Of a stretch of DNA of 64,000 bases, positions 7,420-16,399 are shown piece after piece. How positions within the stretch are numbered: position 1 is the stretch's first letter; the number at the start of each line of letters is the position of its first letter. The DNA is from Bacteroides sp. MSB163 (GTDB lineage: Bacteria > Bacteroidota > Bacteroidia > Bacteroidales > Bacteroidaceae). Where the stretch lies: positions 5,324,001 to 5,388,000 of the forward strand of contig NZ_CP143867.1 in NCBI RefSeq assembly GCF_036416795.1. Direction: 5' to 3'. The notes below the pieces were generated by a model, which had not been told where the DNA came from, did not search any database, and was given only the letters and a program-made list of their open reading frames with translations. A program made the position numbers and the translations under genes.

Positions 7420-7824
7420 ATGAAAAAGGTATTTTATTTTAGTCTGATGGTTATGACTATGTTTTTAATGACAGCTTGCTCTTCAAGTGGCCCGGGAGAT
7501 GCTATGAAAAAGTATGGTAATTATCTCATCAAAGGTGACTATGAAAAGTTTGTAGACGGACTTGCATTTGATGAAAGCGTAGGTGCGGAAAAAATGAAAG
7601 AGCAAAAGGACGGGCTTGTGTCCATGCTGAAAGAGAAAGTTTCCAAAGAATATGAAAAAAAGGACGGACTGAAAAGCATAGAGATCATATCAGAAGAAAT
7701 ATCGGAAGATGGAAACAGCGCAACAGTAAAGATTAAGCAAACCTACGGAAACGGAGAAACGCAGGATGGTACGCAATCAATGGTAAAAAGAGATGGCAAA
7801 TGGCTAATGTCAGTAGATAAGTAA
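7420..7824 (+). CDS. Small DUF4878-like lipoprotein
   Basis: A 134-residue lipoprotein with signal peptide and lipobox LMTAC (Cys 20). The rest is a small lysine- and glutamate-rich alpha+beta domain ending GKWLMSVDK, as in DUF4878/NTF2-like lipoproteins of Bacteroides. The GTVKI-type strands and the final KRDGKWL motif support this. No function is known. It follows the papain-like lipoprotein by 30 nt and probably shares its transcript. It is convergent with the creatininase-like gene; 14 nt separate the two stop codons. Confidence 0.75.
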   Translation: MKKVFYFSLMVMTMFLMTACSSSGPGDAMKKYGNYLIKGDYEKFVDGLAFDESVGAEKMKEQKDGLVSMLKEKVSKEYEKKDGLKSIEIISEEISEDGNSATVKIKQTYGNGETQDGTQSMVKRDGKWLMSVDK

Positions 7825-7838
7825 GCTTTTCATTTTGC

Positions 7839-8600
7839 TTAGTAGAGCTCACCTTGCCCAACTTCCGTAAAGAGTTGGGCGAGCTTTTCTATTACTGGTT
7901 TTACATAATATGCTCCTTTTTCTGCTGAAGCTTTCCTGGGATTCCCTACCCCACTATCTATCGTAGCTTTATCCCAATGACGAGGTGCCCAGCCCACCTT
8001 CTCATTCAGCGAAGGAATGGCAAACGGCTTGGATTTTCCATCGCCTGCTTCATCCAGATTCACTAATTCCGGATGGTAATGCATCATCACAGAAGTTTCC
8101 GATTCACCGGCATGATCGTCTATTTCAGCTTCAAAGTAGCCTTTGGGAGAAACAATACTGAACCAGTCAGTGGCTATAATCAGGAAATCCGGATAGACAA
8201 AAGCAAGGTCACGTATCATGCCTTTGAAGTTATTGCCTCCATGCCCGCTGATAATAATCAATTTACGCATCCCCTGAGCATACAGGGAAGCTACAATATC
8301 TTCCAGAATGGCCTGCTGGGTAGAGTAGCGGGTGTGTATGCAGAAAGGAAGTTCACGCTGTCCGGGATTATGAGCGCCAAAAGGTACGGGAGGCATCACC
8401 ATACAGCGCACACCTGAATGCTCCAGTGCCAAAGCAGCGGCATCTACGGCTATATCATGAGGCAGAATACAATCAGTAAGATACGGAAGATGCAGATTAT
8501 GGGGTTCCGTAGCACCCCAGGGAAGTATAACAACATCATACTCCACATCCTTTACTTTTCCATAGCAGGATACAGTAAGATCAATTTCTCTTTTTTCCAT
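7839..8600 (-). CDS. Creatininase-family amidohydrolase
   Basis: A 253-residue cytoplasmic metal-dependent hydrolase. Family motifs are visible: ILPWGATEPHNLHLPYLTD near 25-45 (metal-binding Glu and His), ISGHGGNN near 118-125, and DDHAGESETS near 162-170 (metal and active-site residues). Family members cleave cyclic or linear amides such as creatinine or formamide derivatives, and the true substrate is not predictable. A TATTTTTG box lies 33 nt upstream. A divergent partner is absent; the AraC-type gene upstream has the same orientation and a promoter of its own. Confidence 0.88.
   Translation of the reverse strand: MEKREIDLTVSCYGKVKDVEYDVVILPWGATEPHNLHLPYLTDCILPHDIAVDAAALALEHSGVRCMVMPPVPFGAHNPGQRELPFCIHTRYSTQQAILEDIVASLYAQGMRKLIIISGHGGNNFKGMIRDLAFVYPDFLIIATDWFSIVSPKGYFEAEIDDHAGESETSVMMHYHPELVNLDEAGDGKSKPFAIPSLNEKVGWAPRHWDKATIDSGVGNPRKASAEKGAYYVKPVIEKLAQLFTEVGQGELY
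7856..7880 (+). terminator. Possible terminator of the lipoprotein operon inside the convergent gene
   Basis: GCCCAACT pairs with AGTTGGGC around a 9-nt loop, and a short T-rich stretch (gagcttttct) follows on the plus strand. It lies within the 3' coding end of the creatininase-like gene, so its role is uncertain. Confidence 0.3.
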
Positions 8601-8632
8601 GCTTTCTTATTTTTGAGGGTATTTGATAGCTG

Positions 8633-8640
8633 CAAAAATA
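8633..8640 (-). promoter_or_regulatory. -7 box (TATTTTTG) for the creatininase-like gene
   Basis: Minus-strand TATTTTTG matches TAnnTTTG, 32 nt before the ATG. Confidence 0.45.
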
Positions 8641-8662
8641 AAGAATATTCCGACACTGTGTA

Positions 8663-9535
8663 CTATTGCTTACGATATTCTTTCGGAGACATACCTGTGT
8701 GATGCTTGAAATACTTGCCAAAGAAAGACTGATTGGCAAAATGAAGCTCGTCTGAAATCTCCTGAATACTCATTTCAGAAGATTTCAGCAGAGCTTTGGC
8801 TTCCAGAATAACGAGACTGTCAATCCATTCACCGGCAGTCTTTCCGCTCACTTCTTTTACAGCCGTAGAAAGATGCTTGGCTGTGAGGAACATCTTGTCG
8901 GCATAATAAGCTACACTTCGTTCTACTTTATATGATTCGGAAATCGAACGAATAAAACGTTCAAAGAGATCTTCTTTCCGGGTTTTCGTTTTTCTGACCG
9001 CAGGTTCATTACCCTGATAGATACCGTATATCTCATAAAACAAAGAAAGAATCAATCCTTGTGTAATCTCTTTACGGAAAGGGTTGTCCTTCAGTTTTAC
9101 TTTCTTCTGAAGGAAAGAATAATATTCCTGAATGGCATCCATCTCTTCCGGTTTAAGGTGTACACAAGGCTGTTCCTTAATCATGAAAAACAAAGGGAAC
9201 AACTGCTGCACCGTAGGAAGTACATCATCAATGAACTGTCCGGATACTACAATGAAAACTCCGGTAAAATCATCCGAACGCTCCACTTGCTGCAAGATCT
9301 GCTCGGGTAGTGTGACCACCAGAACACCTGCGGTTAGTTCATGCTCTTTCAGATTGATGCGTATCCGGCAATGCCCTTTCAGGCAAAGTGTCAGGCAAGA
9401 CGCATTCAGACGCGTAGGGTAACCAAACAAGGGAATATCTCCTATATTGTCGAATATGGCAAAATCATTCCCGATAAAATCCATTGCCGGAAAACGGCGA
9501 ATAGTTGCTATGTCTACGTTCTTTATATTTTTCAT
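8663..9535 (-). CDS. AraC-family transcriptional regulator
   Basis: A 290-residue regulator. An N-terminal cupin-like sensing domain (about 25-150, with LKGHCRIRINLKEHELTAGVLVV) is followed by a C-terminal double HTH (about 190-290). The AraC signature is clear: DKMFLTAKHLSTAVKEVSGKTAGEWI and ISDELHFANQSFFGKYFKHHTGMSPKEYRKQ. Its effector and targets are unknown. It sits between the creatininase-like gene (same strand, downstream) and the TonB receptor operon. A TATGTTTG box is 22 nt before the ATG. Confidence 0.93.
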   Translation of the reverse strand: MKNIKNVDIATIRRFPAMDFIGNDFAIFDNIGDIPLFGYPTRLNASCLTLCLKGHCRIRINLKEHELTAGVLVVTLPEQILQQVERSDDFTGVFIVVSGQFIDDVLPTVQQLFPLFFMIKEQPCVHLKPEEMDAIQEYYSFLQKKVKLKDNPFRKEITQGLILSLFYEIYGIYQGNEPAVRKTKTRKEDLFERFIRSISESYKVERSVAYYADKMFLTAKHLSTAVKEVSGKTAGEWIDSLVILEAKALLKSSEMSIQEISDELHFANQSFFGKYFKHHTGMSPKEYRKQ

Positions 9536-9557
9536 CTCCCTTTCTTAAATTACGCGG

Positions 9558-9565
9558 CAAACATA
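9558..9565 (-). promoter_or_regulatory. -7 box (TATGTTTG) for the AraC-family gene
   Basis: Minus-strand TATGTTTG fits TAnnTTTG and lies 22 nt before the ATG at 9535. Confidence 0.5.
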
Positions 9566-9633
9566 AGCAATATTTCGCTGAAAACCGTCCGAAATCTCCT
9601 AAAAAAAAGAAAAAAGGAACATTAGTATAAGAA

Positions 9634-9717
9634 AGGGCTTCTGAAATTATGCTCTTACAATAAATTCATAAGCCCTTGCAATAATTTCGGAAGCCCCCGC
9701 AATATTAAATTTAGACC
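9634..9717. repeat. Array of four 21-nt units, first unit inverted
   Basis: The 84 nt divide into four 21-nt units. The last three begin TTACAATAAATT, TTGCAATAATTT and CCGCAATATTAA and end in AGCCC or AGACC; the first (9634-9654) is roughly the reverse complement. Outer parts can fold: GGGCTTCTGAAATTAT pairs with ATAATTTCGGAAGCCC. The array begins 6 nt past the stop of the TonB receptor gene and may act as its 3' end structure. Confidence 0.6.
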
Positions 9718-9722
9718 TTAAT

Positions 9723-12044
9723 CTAATTCATAATCTTAAAACCGATAAAGAACGTTCTCGGCTGTGTAGGTCCGTAGAAGTAACCGGAGTCACGGAACTC
9801 CCCTTTATCCAGGTCTTTTTGGAAACTATTAAAGATATTTTGTACACCGGCATTGAGTTGCAACTTGATATGGTCACGCAACACAAAAGTGTAATTCAAC
9901 TTCAGATTGAGATCGAAGAAATCGGGAGTATCCTCCATACGGTCTTTCTCGATATTACAGAAAGCTCCTTCAGGAGCATCTACCGGTGCATAGTGAGGAA
10001 CGATCATCTTACCGGTATAAATACCGGACAAAGAGAAATCAAAGTTCTTCAACGGCGCAGAAGAGAAAGTAAAATAACCGTAGTAATCCGGTGTACGCAT
10101 CATACGTTTGGTGGTCAACTCTTCATCATCTACCTCGGTCCAAACTTCAGCTTTCGTATAGCGGCTACGCTGTGCCGTGAAACCTAACTGGAACTGCGCC
10201 TCTTTGCCATGAGCCAGCTTTGCATCCAGATTGACACCGTATACACGTGCGCCACTACCATTGCGACGTTCTTTTATCTTGTCACCGTTCTCATCTTTAC
10301 CGATATCTTCCAACACGAATACATGGCGCAGATCTGTGTAGAAACCTTCCAACAGAACGTTTGCCTGCCAGTGTCCGAGGTATGTACTCCAATCTATAGA
10401 ACCGCTGTAACTATTAGAGCGCTCTTCACGCAGATTGTCAGCCAGCTTAATCTGAACGCCCTCACCGCCTACAGCGGTCACGTGCAAGTCTTCATCATAA
10501 GCCTGTGGTGCACGGAAACCGGTAGAATACGTCAGACGAGCCTGAAAATCTTCAGCCGGCTTATAGAGGAAATTGACGCGCGGACTGAAAATTAGTTTGT
10601 CTATCAGATTATGCTTGTCGAGGCGGGCACCTACCAGCATGGTAAGCTGACTCATCTTCCATTCATTCTGAACAAAAGCACTGGCAATACGTACATCCTG
10701 CTTCATATCACGGTGATAACCGGTCATGACATCATGCAGGGAGTTATTCTGATATTCCAATCCACCGGTAAAAGTGGCCGGAGCAAAGAAACAGTTATTC
10801 ATATTACCAACATACATACCACCGGCAACCCAAGTCAGATCATCAGTCTTACCATAAGCATTCAAGTCTTGCTGAGCCCCATAGTAACTGTTTCTGTCTG
10901 TATGCTGCACAGAGCCGTAAAGAGATATTTTATGCTTATATTCACGCCAGAACAGATCGTAGCTGGCACCTCCACTATTGATGATGTGCTTGGTCTGTTC
11001 TGTGATGTCGGACTCATGGGGCTGCAAATCAAACTTATTGCCACCGCGCCGGAACTCGTTGGTTGTATGATATTCCAAATTGATGCGACTGAAGTGTGTA
11101 GGACGATAGTAGGCACGGAAACCAAAGGTATTCATATTCAGCTTACCAAGTTCGGAGAAGCCGTCATCGTCACGGTCATAGGGGTTACGGTTACGATAGC
11201 TTTCATACAAGGCAATACCATAGGAATTATCTTTAGCAACCAAGGAGACATTACCGCCCATATATTGTTCCCACGACTGTCCGTCCATGCACGAAAACAT
11301 ACTGGAAACTTGGAAGGAATTACTGATAGGGTCTTTGGTGATAATATTGATGGTACCTCCCACTGCATTCGCTCCGAACAGGGCAGACCCACCACCACGT
11401 ACAACTTCTACCCGCTCTATCATATTTACAGGAATTTGCTCCAGTCCATACACGCCGCTAAGGGCACTAATAATCGGACGACTATTAATCAGAATCTGAG
11501 AATACGGACCTTCCAGCCCATTGATACGCACCTGGGGAAAACCACAATTCTGACAATTGTTCTCTACACGCAAGCCGGACTGGTAATTCAGAGTCTTTGC
11601 CAAGTCGGTGGAGTTCACCATCTCAAAAAGTTTGGCACTCATCACATTCACCACAACCGGGGCATTCTTCCGGCTCACTTCATTGCGATTGGCAGATACA
11701 ACCACTTCATCAGTCATGAAACTTTCCTCCACCATCGGGAAGTGCACAACTGCGGTAAAATCCTTACTGACAGTTACTTCTTTTTCCTGCGTCTTATAAC
11801 CTACAGCTGATACACGAAGCGTATATTTTCCGGCAGGAAGCTTGCGAAATTCGAATTGGCCTTCTTCATTTGAGACTGTTCCCTGACCGTTTTCTTTAAT
11901 CAATATAGTTGCATAAGGTATATTTTCTTCTGTTCCTTTCACAATCACGTGACCGGAAATCATGTTGCCTTCCTTTATAGGATTCACAGCATAGAGGCTG
12001 ATGCAAACTACCGTAAGCACCAGCGCAAGTATATGTTTTTTCAT
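9723..12044 (-). CDS. TonB-dependent outer membrane receptor
   Basis: A 773-residue outer-membrane active transporter. After a signal peptide (1-20) comes a carboxypeptidase-regulatory-like beta domain (about 28-110), then a plug (about 125-230, with QIPVNMIERVEVVRGGGSALFG), and a 22-strand barrel ending in the aromatic-rich PRTFFIGFKIMN. It resembles CirA/BtuB-class siderophore, heme or metal receptors, not the SusC class: it is shorter and has no SusD partner. The upstream gene encodes a His-rich small protein and has the only promoter seen, so the two form an operon. A 28-nt palindrome lies between them. Metal or metal-complex uptake is the most likely role (inference). Confidence 0.92.
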   Translation of the reverse strand: MKKHILALVLTVVCISLYAVNPIKEGNMISGHVIVKGTEENIPYATILIKENGQGTVSNEEGQFEFRKLPAGKYTLRVSAVGYKTQEKEVTVSKDFTAVVHFPMVEESFMTDEVVVSANRNEVSRKNAPVVVNVMSAKLFEMVNSTDLAKTLNYQSGLRVENNCQNCGFPQVRINGLEGPYSQILINSRPIISALSGVYGLEQIPVNMIERVEVVRGGGSALFGANAVGGTINIITKDPISNSFQVSSMFSCMDGQSWEQYMGGNVSLVAKDNSYGIALYESYRNRNPYDRDDDGFSELGKLNMNTFGFRAYYRPTHFSRINLEYHTTNEFRRGGNKFDLQPHESDITEQTKHIINSGGASYDLFWREYKHKISLYGSVQHTDRNSYYGAQQDLNAYGKTDDLTWVAGGMYVGNMNNCFFAPATFTGGLEYQNNSLHDVMTGYHRDMKQDVRIASAFVQNEWKMSQLTMLVGARLDKHNLIDKLIFSPRVNFLYKPAEDFQARLTYSTGFRAPQAYDEDLHVTAVGGEGVQIKLADNLREERSNSYSGSIDWSTYLGHWQANVLLEGFYTDLRHVFVLEDIGKDENGDKIKERRNGSGARVYGVNLDAKLAHGKEAQFQLGFTAQRSRYTKAEVWTEVDDEELTTKRMMRTPDYYGYFTFSSAPLKNFDFSLSGIYTGKMIVPHYAPVDAPEGAFCNIEKDRMEDTPDFFDLNLKLNYTFVLRDHIKLQLNAGVQNIFNSFQKDLDKGEFRDSGYFYGPTQPRTFFIGFKIMN

Positions 12045-12095
12045 TAATTTGCGCTCAAAAAATGTATGTATTGATAAAATTAAAAGAGGAAAGAG

Positions 12096-12123
12096 AAATG
12101 ATAATTTAAATAAATTATCATTT
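12096..12123. promoter_or_regulatory. 28-nt palindrome between the His-rich gene and the TonB receptor gene
   Basis: Perfect 13-nt arms (AAATGATAATTTA and its complement) flank a 2-nt centre. The TGATAAT...ATTATCA core resembles Fur/Zur-type operators, but it could also be a transcript hairpin. It overlaps the stop codon of the His-rich gene and lies 52 nt before the receptor ATG. Confidence 0.55.
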
Positions 12124-12463
12124 ACGCCGCGAGCGCCGGCGGAGCACGAAGAGAAATTGTCTGCTCTCCCCCTCCTTTTACCAAAGGCGACACCTGTTCA
12201 GCTTCCAGCACTGCCAGAAGTATTCGCATGGGGTGCAAATCTTCATATACATCAACCTCCGGGGCCTGGAAAGTTGACAAACGACCAATAACGAGAAGTT
12301 CGGATTTGGAGTGTGTATGTTTACCGTGAAACGGATGGGAGTGCGTAATGATCACTCCATTGACATAGTGAACATGAGTAAAAGCTGTAATACTTGTCTG
12401 ATATGCCACAAACAGCACCAACAAGCACACAGCTCCTATAATTCTTTTCATCTCTTTGTTCAC
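12122..12463 (-). CDS. Small exported His-rich protein
   Basis: A 113-residue protein with an N-terminal hydrophobic segment (about 10-28) acting as signal peptide or membrane anchor. A histidine cluster follows in residues 30-51: eight histidines within about 22 residues (HVHYVNG..., HSHPFHGKHTHS). The rest has no motif I recognise. The histidines suggest binding of a transition metal such as zinc in the periplasm. It is the first gene of an operon with the TonB receptor 78 nt downstream. ATGs at 12463 and 12451 are both possible starts. Similar short proteins before TonB receptors are usually annotated hypothetical. Confidence 0.65.
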   Translation of the reverse strand: MNKEMKRIIGAVCLLVLFVAYQTSITAFTHVHYVNGVIITHSHPFHGKHTHSKSELLVIGRLSTFQAPEVDVYEDLHPMRILLAVLEAEQVSPLVKGGGEQTISLRAPPALAA

Positions 12464-12494
12464 GTTCCTACCACCTTTTTAAAATTTGCGACTG

Positions 12495-12502
12495 CAAAGA
12501 TA
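12495..12502 (-). promoter_or_regulatory. -7 box (TATCTTTG) of the His-rich/TonB operon
   Basis: Minus-strand TATCTTTG lies 31 nt before the ATG at 12463, immediately past the end of the 5'-nucleotidase gene (12507). Confidence 0.55.
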
Positions 12503-12506
12503 GCGA

Positions 12507-14252
12507 TTATTTTTCCACTTTTCCAAACAAGTATTCATAATCCCTTTTGACGGCAGGCTCCACCCATTCTTCGGGAATAAATTTCCATTGCCCTAACGCA
12601 TGCGGTTCAATCACTCCCTTTTTCTCTATATACTGCATCAAGTAATAACGCAGATCTTTATCTGTAGAGAACAAGATACGCCCTTTCAATTCATCTTGAG
12701 GAATCCCGGCTCCCTTAGTCAACAATTCTCCACCACCATTACCACGGTATGAATTCAGTGCTACTTTATACATCTTGTCCATAGAAAAAGGAGTGCCGCC
12801 AGCCATGCTGATAATAGTAACCTTCTCCCCTTTCGGCTTTGTTACATCTACCGTATATATGATGCCGGCTGCCGAATCGAAGTTAAAACTAAAATTCTGG
12901 AAAGAAGCACGATCCGTTGCGCCTTCACGACGTTGTTTGCGGAACAATAACAGATGGTCATCAGCAGATTTCATCTGATTCGTCCACAAGTTATATGACA
13001 TTTCCAGCGCATCCTTCACTTCCTTACCGGACAATTTCATGGTATAGAGCATGTTCTCATACTTATATAAATTGAACATATCGCTCACAAACACATCCCC
13101 CTTGTTAATTTCCGTATCATACGACAGGGGCGCAGCAAGTGATATATCAGCATTTGTTATTTCAAGTTGCAACAAATGAATCAGGTCAATAAAGGCAGAA
13201 GAACCGAAATAGGCAGGACGCGTGGAAATGGTTTCTGTGAAGCTGCCTATTTTCTTGGATACGAAATCCTGCACCGCATTAAGCTGGGGAGCAAAATGCT
13301 TCATGAAATCCTCACTTGCAGCATAATCTTTCATATCCGTCAAAGCGCCGTCAATATGCTTCTCTATGACTTTTCCTTTTCGAAGTTTCAAAGTAACATC
13401 TGCGTTTGCCACAACAATTCCCTTGCTTGCGGGATCCATAATCAAAACAGAATCTCCGGCTATATTTTTAATCTTCTTCAATTCACGGGCATGATCGTGC
13501 CCCATCAGGACGATATCGAATCCGGGAACGTTACGAGCTACTTCTACAGAAGCATTTTCACGAAACTTACCGCCCATCAGCAATGCATCCTGTCCGGCAT
13601 GGAAAATACCGATCACCAGATCAGGTTTCTCTTTTTCCCGGATAATCTTCATCCATTTGCGAGCCGTTTCTTCCATATCATCAAAGCGCAGTCCTTTCCA
13701 TAAGTTCTCCGACAACCATATAGGAATAGCAGGAGTAATCATACCCAACACTACGATCTTCACGCCATCTCGCTCCAAAACTTCATAAGGTTTGAAATGA
13801 GTCTTTCCCGTAGCCGTATCAATAATATTAGCGCCTAAAATGGGAAACTTGCAGTCTCTTGCCCAACGGTCGAACACGGCACGCCCGGTCTCCACATCAT
13901 GATTACCCATATTGCCGGTATTATACTGCATATAGTTCAACACTTCAGCTGCCAGATGCGGAGAAATAGTGTCAATATAATTGTAATAATAGGCACAAGG
14001 CTGGCCTTGCAGAATATCCCCGTTATCTAATAGAAGCAGATTATCTTTATAAACTTCACGCTCTTTCTGCACAAAAGCATGTATGCGCGCCAAACTTCCT
14101 CCAGCCTCATGGCGAAGTATGAAATCATAAGGATAATAGTTCCCATGTATATCACTGGTCTCTACTATTTTCAGCTTTACGATCTTATCCTGAGCTGATA
14201 CAGCTACTACCAGGAGGAATATCCACCCTAAAAAAAAGGAAACTCTCTTCAT
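12507..14252 (-). CDS. Secreted 5'-nucleotidase/2',3'-cyclic phosphodiesterase family protein
   Basis: A 581-residue exported phosphoesterase (signal peptide 1-20). The N-terminal calcineurin-like domain (about 23-300) shows VETSDIHGNYYPYD, LLLDNGDILQGQP, GNHDVETG and GHDHARE, the metal ligands of the UshA/CpdB family. The 5_nucleotid_C substrate domain (about 340-540) ends in NSYRGNGGGELL and a Lys/Asp-rich tail. It would hydrolyse nucleotides or cyclic nucleotides in the periplasm to release nucleosides and phosphate. The gene starts 9 nt after the stop of the sensor kinase gene, so they are co-transcribed. Confidence 0.92.
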   Translation of the reverse strand: MKRVSFFLGWIFLLVVAVSAQDKIVKLKIVETSDIHGNYYPYDFILRHEAGGSLARIHAFVQKEREVYKDNLLLLDNGDILQGQPCAYYYNYIDTISPHLAAEVLNYMQYNTGNMGNHDVETGRAVFDRWARDCKFPILGANIIDTATGKTHFKPYEVLERDGVKIVVLGMITPAIPIWLSENLWKGLRFDDMEETARKWMKIIREKEKPDLVIGIFHAGQDALLMGGKFRENASVEVARNVPGFDIVLMGHDHARELKKIKNIAGDSVLIMDPASKGIVVANADVTLKLRKGKVIEKHIDGALTDMKDYAASEDFMKHFAPQLNAVQDFVSKKIGSFTETISTRPAYFGSSAFIDLIHLLQLEITNADISLAAPLSYDTEINKGDVFVSDMFNLYKYENMLYTMKLSGKEVKDALEMSYNLWTNQMKSADDHLLLFRKQRREGATDRASFQNFSFNFDSAAGIIYTVDVTKPKGEKVTIISMAGGTPFSMDKMYKVALNSYRGNGGGELLTKGAGIPQDELKGRILFSTDKDLRYYLMQYIEKKGVIEPHALGQWKFIPEEWVEPAVKRDYEYLFGKVEK

Positions 14253-14261
14253 AGTTATTAG

Positions 14262-16196
14262 TTATTTCTTTGGTTGTTCGATGTCTAATGGATGTGTAAA
14301 TACAAATCTTGCCCCATCCGTATATCCCGGATCCACCCAGATCTCTCCTCCCCACTTCTCTACGGTCAACTTACAGATGGAAAGTCCCAATCCTGTGCCC
14401 TGTACGTACTCGTTCAGCTTTTCAAATCGCTCAAATACAAGCTTCTGTTTTTCCAAAGGAATACCTGTACCCGTATCCGAGACAGAAAACAGGACTTCTC
14501 TTTGCTTCTCATCCACTTTCAGTCCCAAAGTAATCTTACCGTTCCGGGTAAACTTATCGGCATTGGAAAGCAGATTTATGATAACCTGTTGCAGACGCTG
14601 AGTGTCAGTGCGCATATCCATACTTTCACGGTCGCACTCAAAGATAAACTCATTTTCCGACTTGCGAGCCTGACTGACAGAAGCCAAAACGCGTTGGCAC
14701 AACGGCACTACATCACATTCCTCAAATGTAAACGTAACCCGGTCCGCCTCCAGACGGGAAACATCCAGAATATCATTTATCAGGCGAAGCAGCAAATCAG
14801 AATTGGTTTTGATGATATCAACATACCCCTGCTGTTCATCTTCCGAACTTCCCCCGGAAGCCAATACATCCGAGAATCCCACAATTGCATTCAGCGGAGT
14901 ACGGATTTCATGACTCATATTTGCGAGGAAGGCACTCTTCAGACGGCTGGACTCTTCTGCACGGTCTTTCGCATCTCTCAAAGCGCTCTCCGACTCTTGC
15001 AGTTCATCTTTCAGCTTTTTGGTATGGTAATAGAAGTACAATGAAACAAACAACCCCGCAGATAACACGACTAAAATGGTTGCAACAGTCCAGATATGAT
15101 ATTTATATTGTTCGTAGAATGATGGATTCTCATTCACCATTTCTATCGGCTGATGAATAAAAGACAGATCCAGACGCTTTTCCTTCACAATCTTACTATC
15201 CATCATCACTTTATTAGGAATGACTTCTACTTCTATACGATCACTGTCAGCTCCTTGCAGCAAACGGACTGCCTGATACGCCATATCCTTGCCCAATGGC
15301 CGATAAGAGGGTGTCACTCCACCTATAGCCCAATAACCGATACCGACAGAACTAATGGAAAATGTAGGTACATCACCCGCAGCTTCCATCATGGTATAAG
15401 TTGCATTACGCATAAAATATCCGTCGTACATATCCACACGCCAGGTACCCATCAACAAAGCTGTATTCGGGGGCAATTCATGAAGTTTATCACTGATGGT
15501 ATAAATCGTATTTGTACGTCCATCCAGTAGAATCAGATTTAACTCCGGATGTTTCTTCATCTCCGCTACTACATGGGCTTGCAAGGAAACGCCTCCATAA
15601 CTGTTATCAGAAACAAAAGCTATATTCTTAGTATTCGGATATAAGTGTTTTATCAGATTGATATTGGCTTCCACATCATATTCGTAAACAAAACCGGCTT
15701 TGACAGAAGAATCAGTAAAGTCATTAAAGAAATCCACTGCATCAGGCATCCATGTTTTCAGATTTACAGAATCATCCGGAAGAATAATGGCATTGCGGCT
15801 TGCCAATGAAGTCAGTACCGGGAACTTTCCGCGTATAGAGTCTGCTTGTGACAGATAGGCAGCCCATGCCTCCTGACCAATTAAAACAAGTAATACAGGC
15901 GCATGCTTTCCCTCATACTTATCCAGTATCTCCGCCATTTTCGATTTCCACTGTGGCGACTCGGAGAAACTTTTGCAGTTCATGTTTTCCAAAGCTATCG
16001 GAGCTTTTCCACCCAGACGCTCAAACTCTTCCATGAAATCGTATATATTTCCGGAAGTCTGACGAGCATCCGGATTATACGAACTGATAATCAGTACCGG
16101 GTGTTCCCCAGTCACTGCAAAAACTGATGAAAGCCCCAAAATGGATACCAGTAAGAAAAGAAAAAAACTATATATTATTTTCCTAAATAAGCCCAT
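14262..16196 (-). CDS. Membrane sensor histidine kinase with periplasmic ABC-substrate-binding-like sensor
   Basis: A 644-residue sensor kinase. Signal/TM segment (8-28), a periplasmic two-lobed domain like ABC_sub_bind (about 30-345), a second TM (about 370-393), a short coiled coil, HisKA (about 412-480, with phospho-acceptor His near 427 in MSHEIRTPLNAIVGF), and HATPase_c (about 530-640: NLLSNADKFTRNG, DTGTGIP, GTGLGLSICK). No receiver domain and no adjacent response regulator are present, so its partner lies elsewhere. The operon with a periplasmic 5'-nucleotidase suggests it senses a nucleotide- or phosphate-related ligand (inference). Confidence 0.9.
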   Translation of the reverse strand: MGLFRKIIYSFFLFLLVSILGLSSVFAVTGEHPVLIISSYNPDARQTSGNIYDFMEEFERLGGKAPIALENMNCKSFSESPQWKSKMAEILDKYEGKHAPVLLVLIGQEAWAAYLSQADSIRGKFPVLTSLASRNAIILPDDSVNLKTWMPDAVDFFNDFTDSSVKAGFVYEYDVEANINLIKHLYPNTKNIAFVSDNSYGGVSLQAHVVAEMKKHPELNLILLDGRTNTIYTISDKLHELPPNTALLMGTWRVDMYDGYFMRNATYTMMEAAGDVPTFSISSVGIGYWAIGGVTPSYRPLGKDMAYQAVRLLQGADSDRIEVEVIPNKVMMDSKIVKEKRLDLSFIHQPIEMVNENPSFYEQYKYHIWTVATILVVLSAGLFVSLYFYYHTKKLKDELQESESALRDAKDRAEESSRLKSAFLANMSHEIRTPLNAIVGFSDVLASGGSSEDEQQGYVDIIKTNSDLLLRLINDILDVSRLEADRVTFTFEECDVVPLCQRVLASVSQARKSENEFIFECDRESMDMRTDTQRLQQVIINLLSNADKFTRNGKITLGLKVDEKQREVLFSVSDTGTGIPLEKQKLVFERFEKLNEYVQGTGLGLSICKLTVEKWGGEIWVDPGYTDGARFVFTHPLDIEQPKK

Positions 16197-16220
16197 TCAG
16201 TGAATATAGAATTGTTTTGG

Positions 16221-16228
16221 CAAATATA
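16221..16228 (-). promoter_or_regulatory. -7 box (TATATTTG) of the kinase/nucleotidase operon
   Basis: Minus-strand TATATTTG fits TAnnTTTG and lies 24 nt before the ATG at 16196. Confidence 0.5.
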
Positions 16229-16274
16229 CAATAAAGTTATAAGGATAGAAATAAAGTTGTAGAATTTTAAACTA

Positions 16275-16331
16275 TAAAAAAGAAACGGGCGGTAAGAGAT
16301 AGTTCATCAAACTACCGCCTTACCGCCCGTT
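16275..16331 (-). terminator. Intrinsic terminator of the capsule operon
   Basis: AACGGGCGGTAAG and CTTACCGCCCGTT (13-nt arms) enclose a loop that can itself fold, and the minus strand continues into a T-rich run (TTTCTTTTTTATAG). It lies 69 nt past the stop of the last capsule gene. Confidence 0.9.
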
Positions 16332-16399
16332 ATTATTTAAAAAAAGAATGTTTTTATCAGATATTCATCGCATTGCTTCCTAAAGCCGAAGACTCATTT

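Noticed and set aside
10611..11810. Plus-strand 399-codon open frame
   Set aside because: It lies fully antisense inside the TonB receptor gene and has no domain signature; the receptor frame explains the coding bias.
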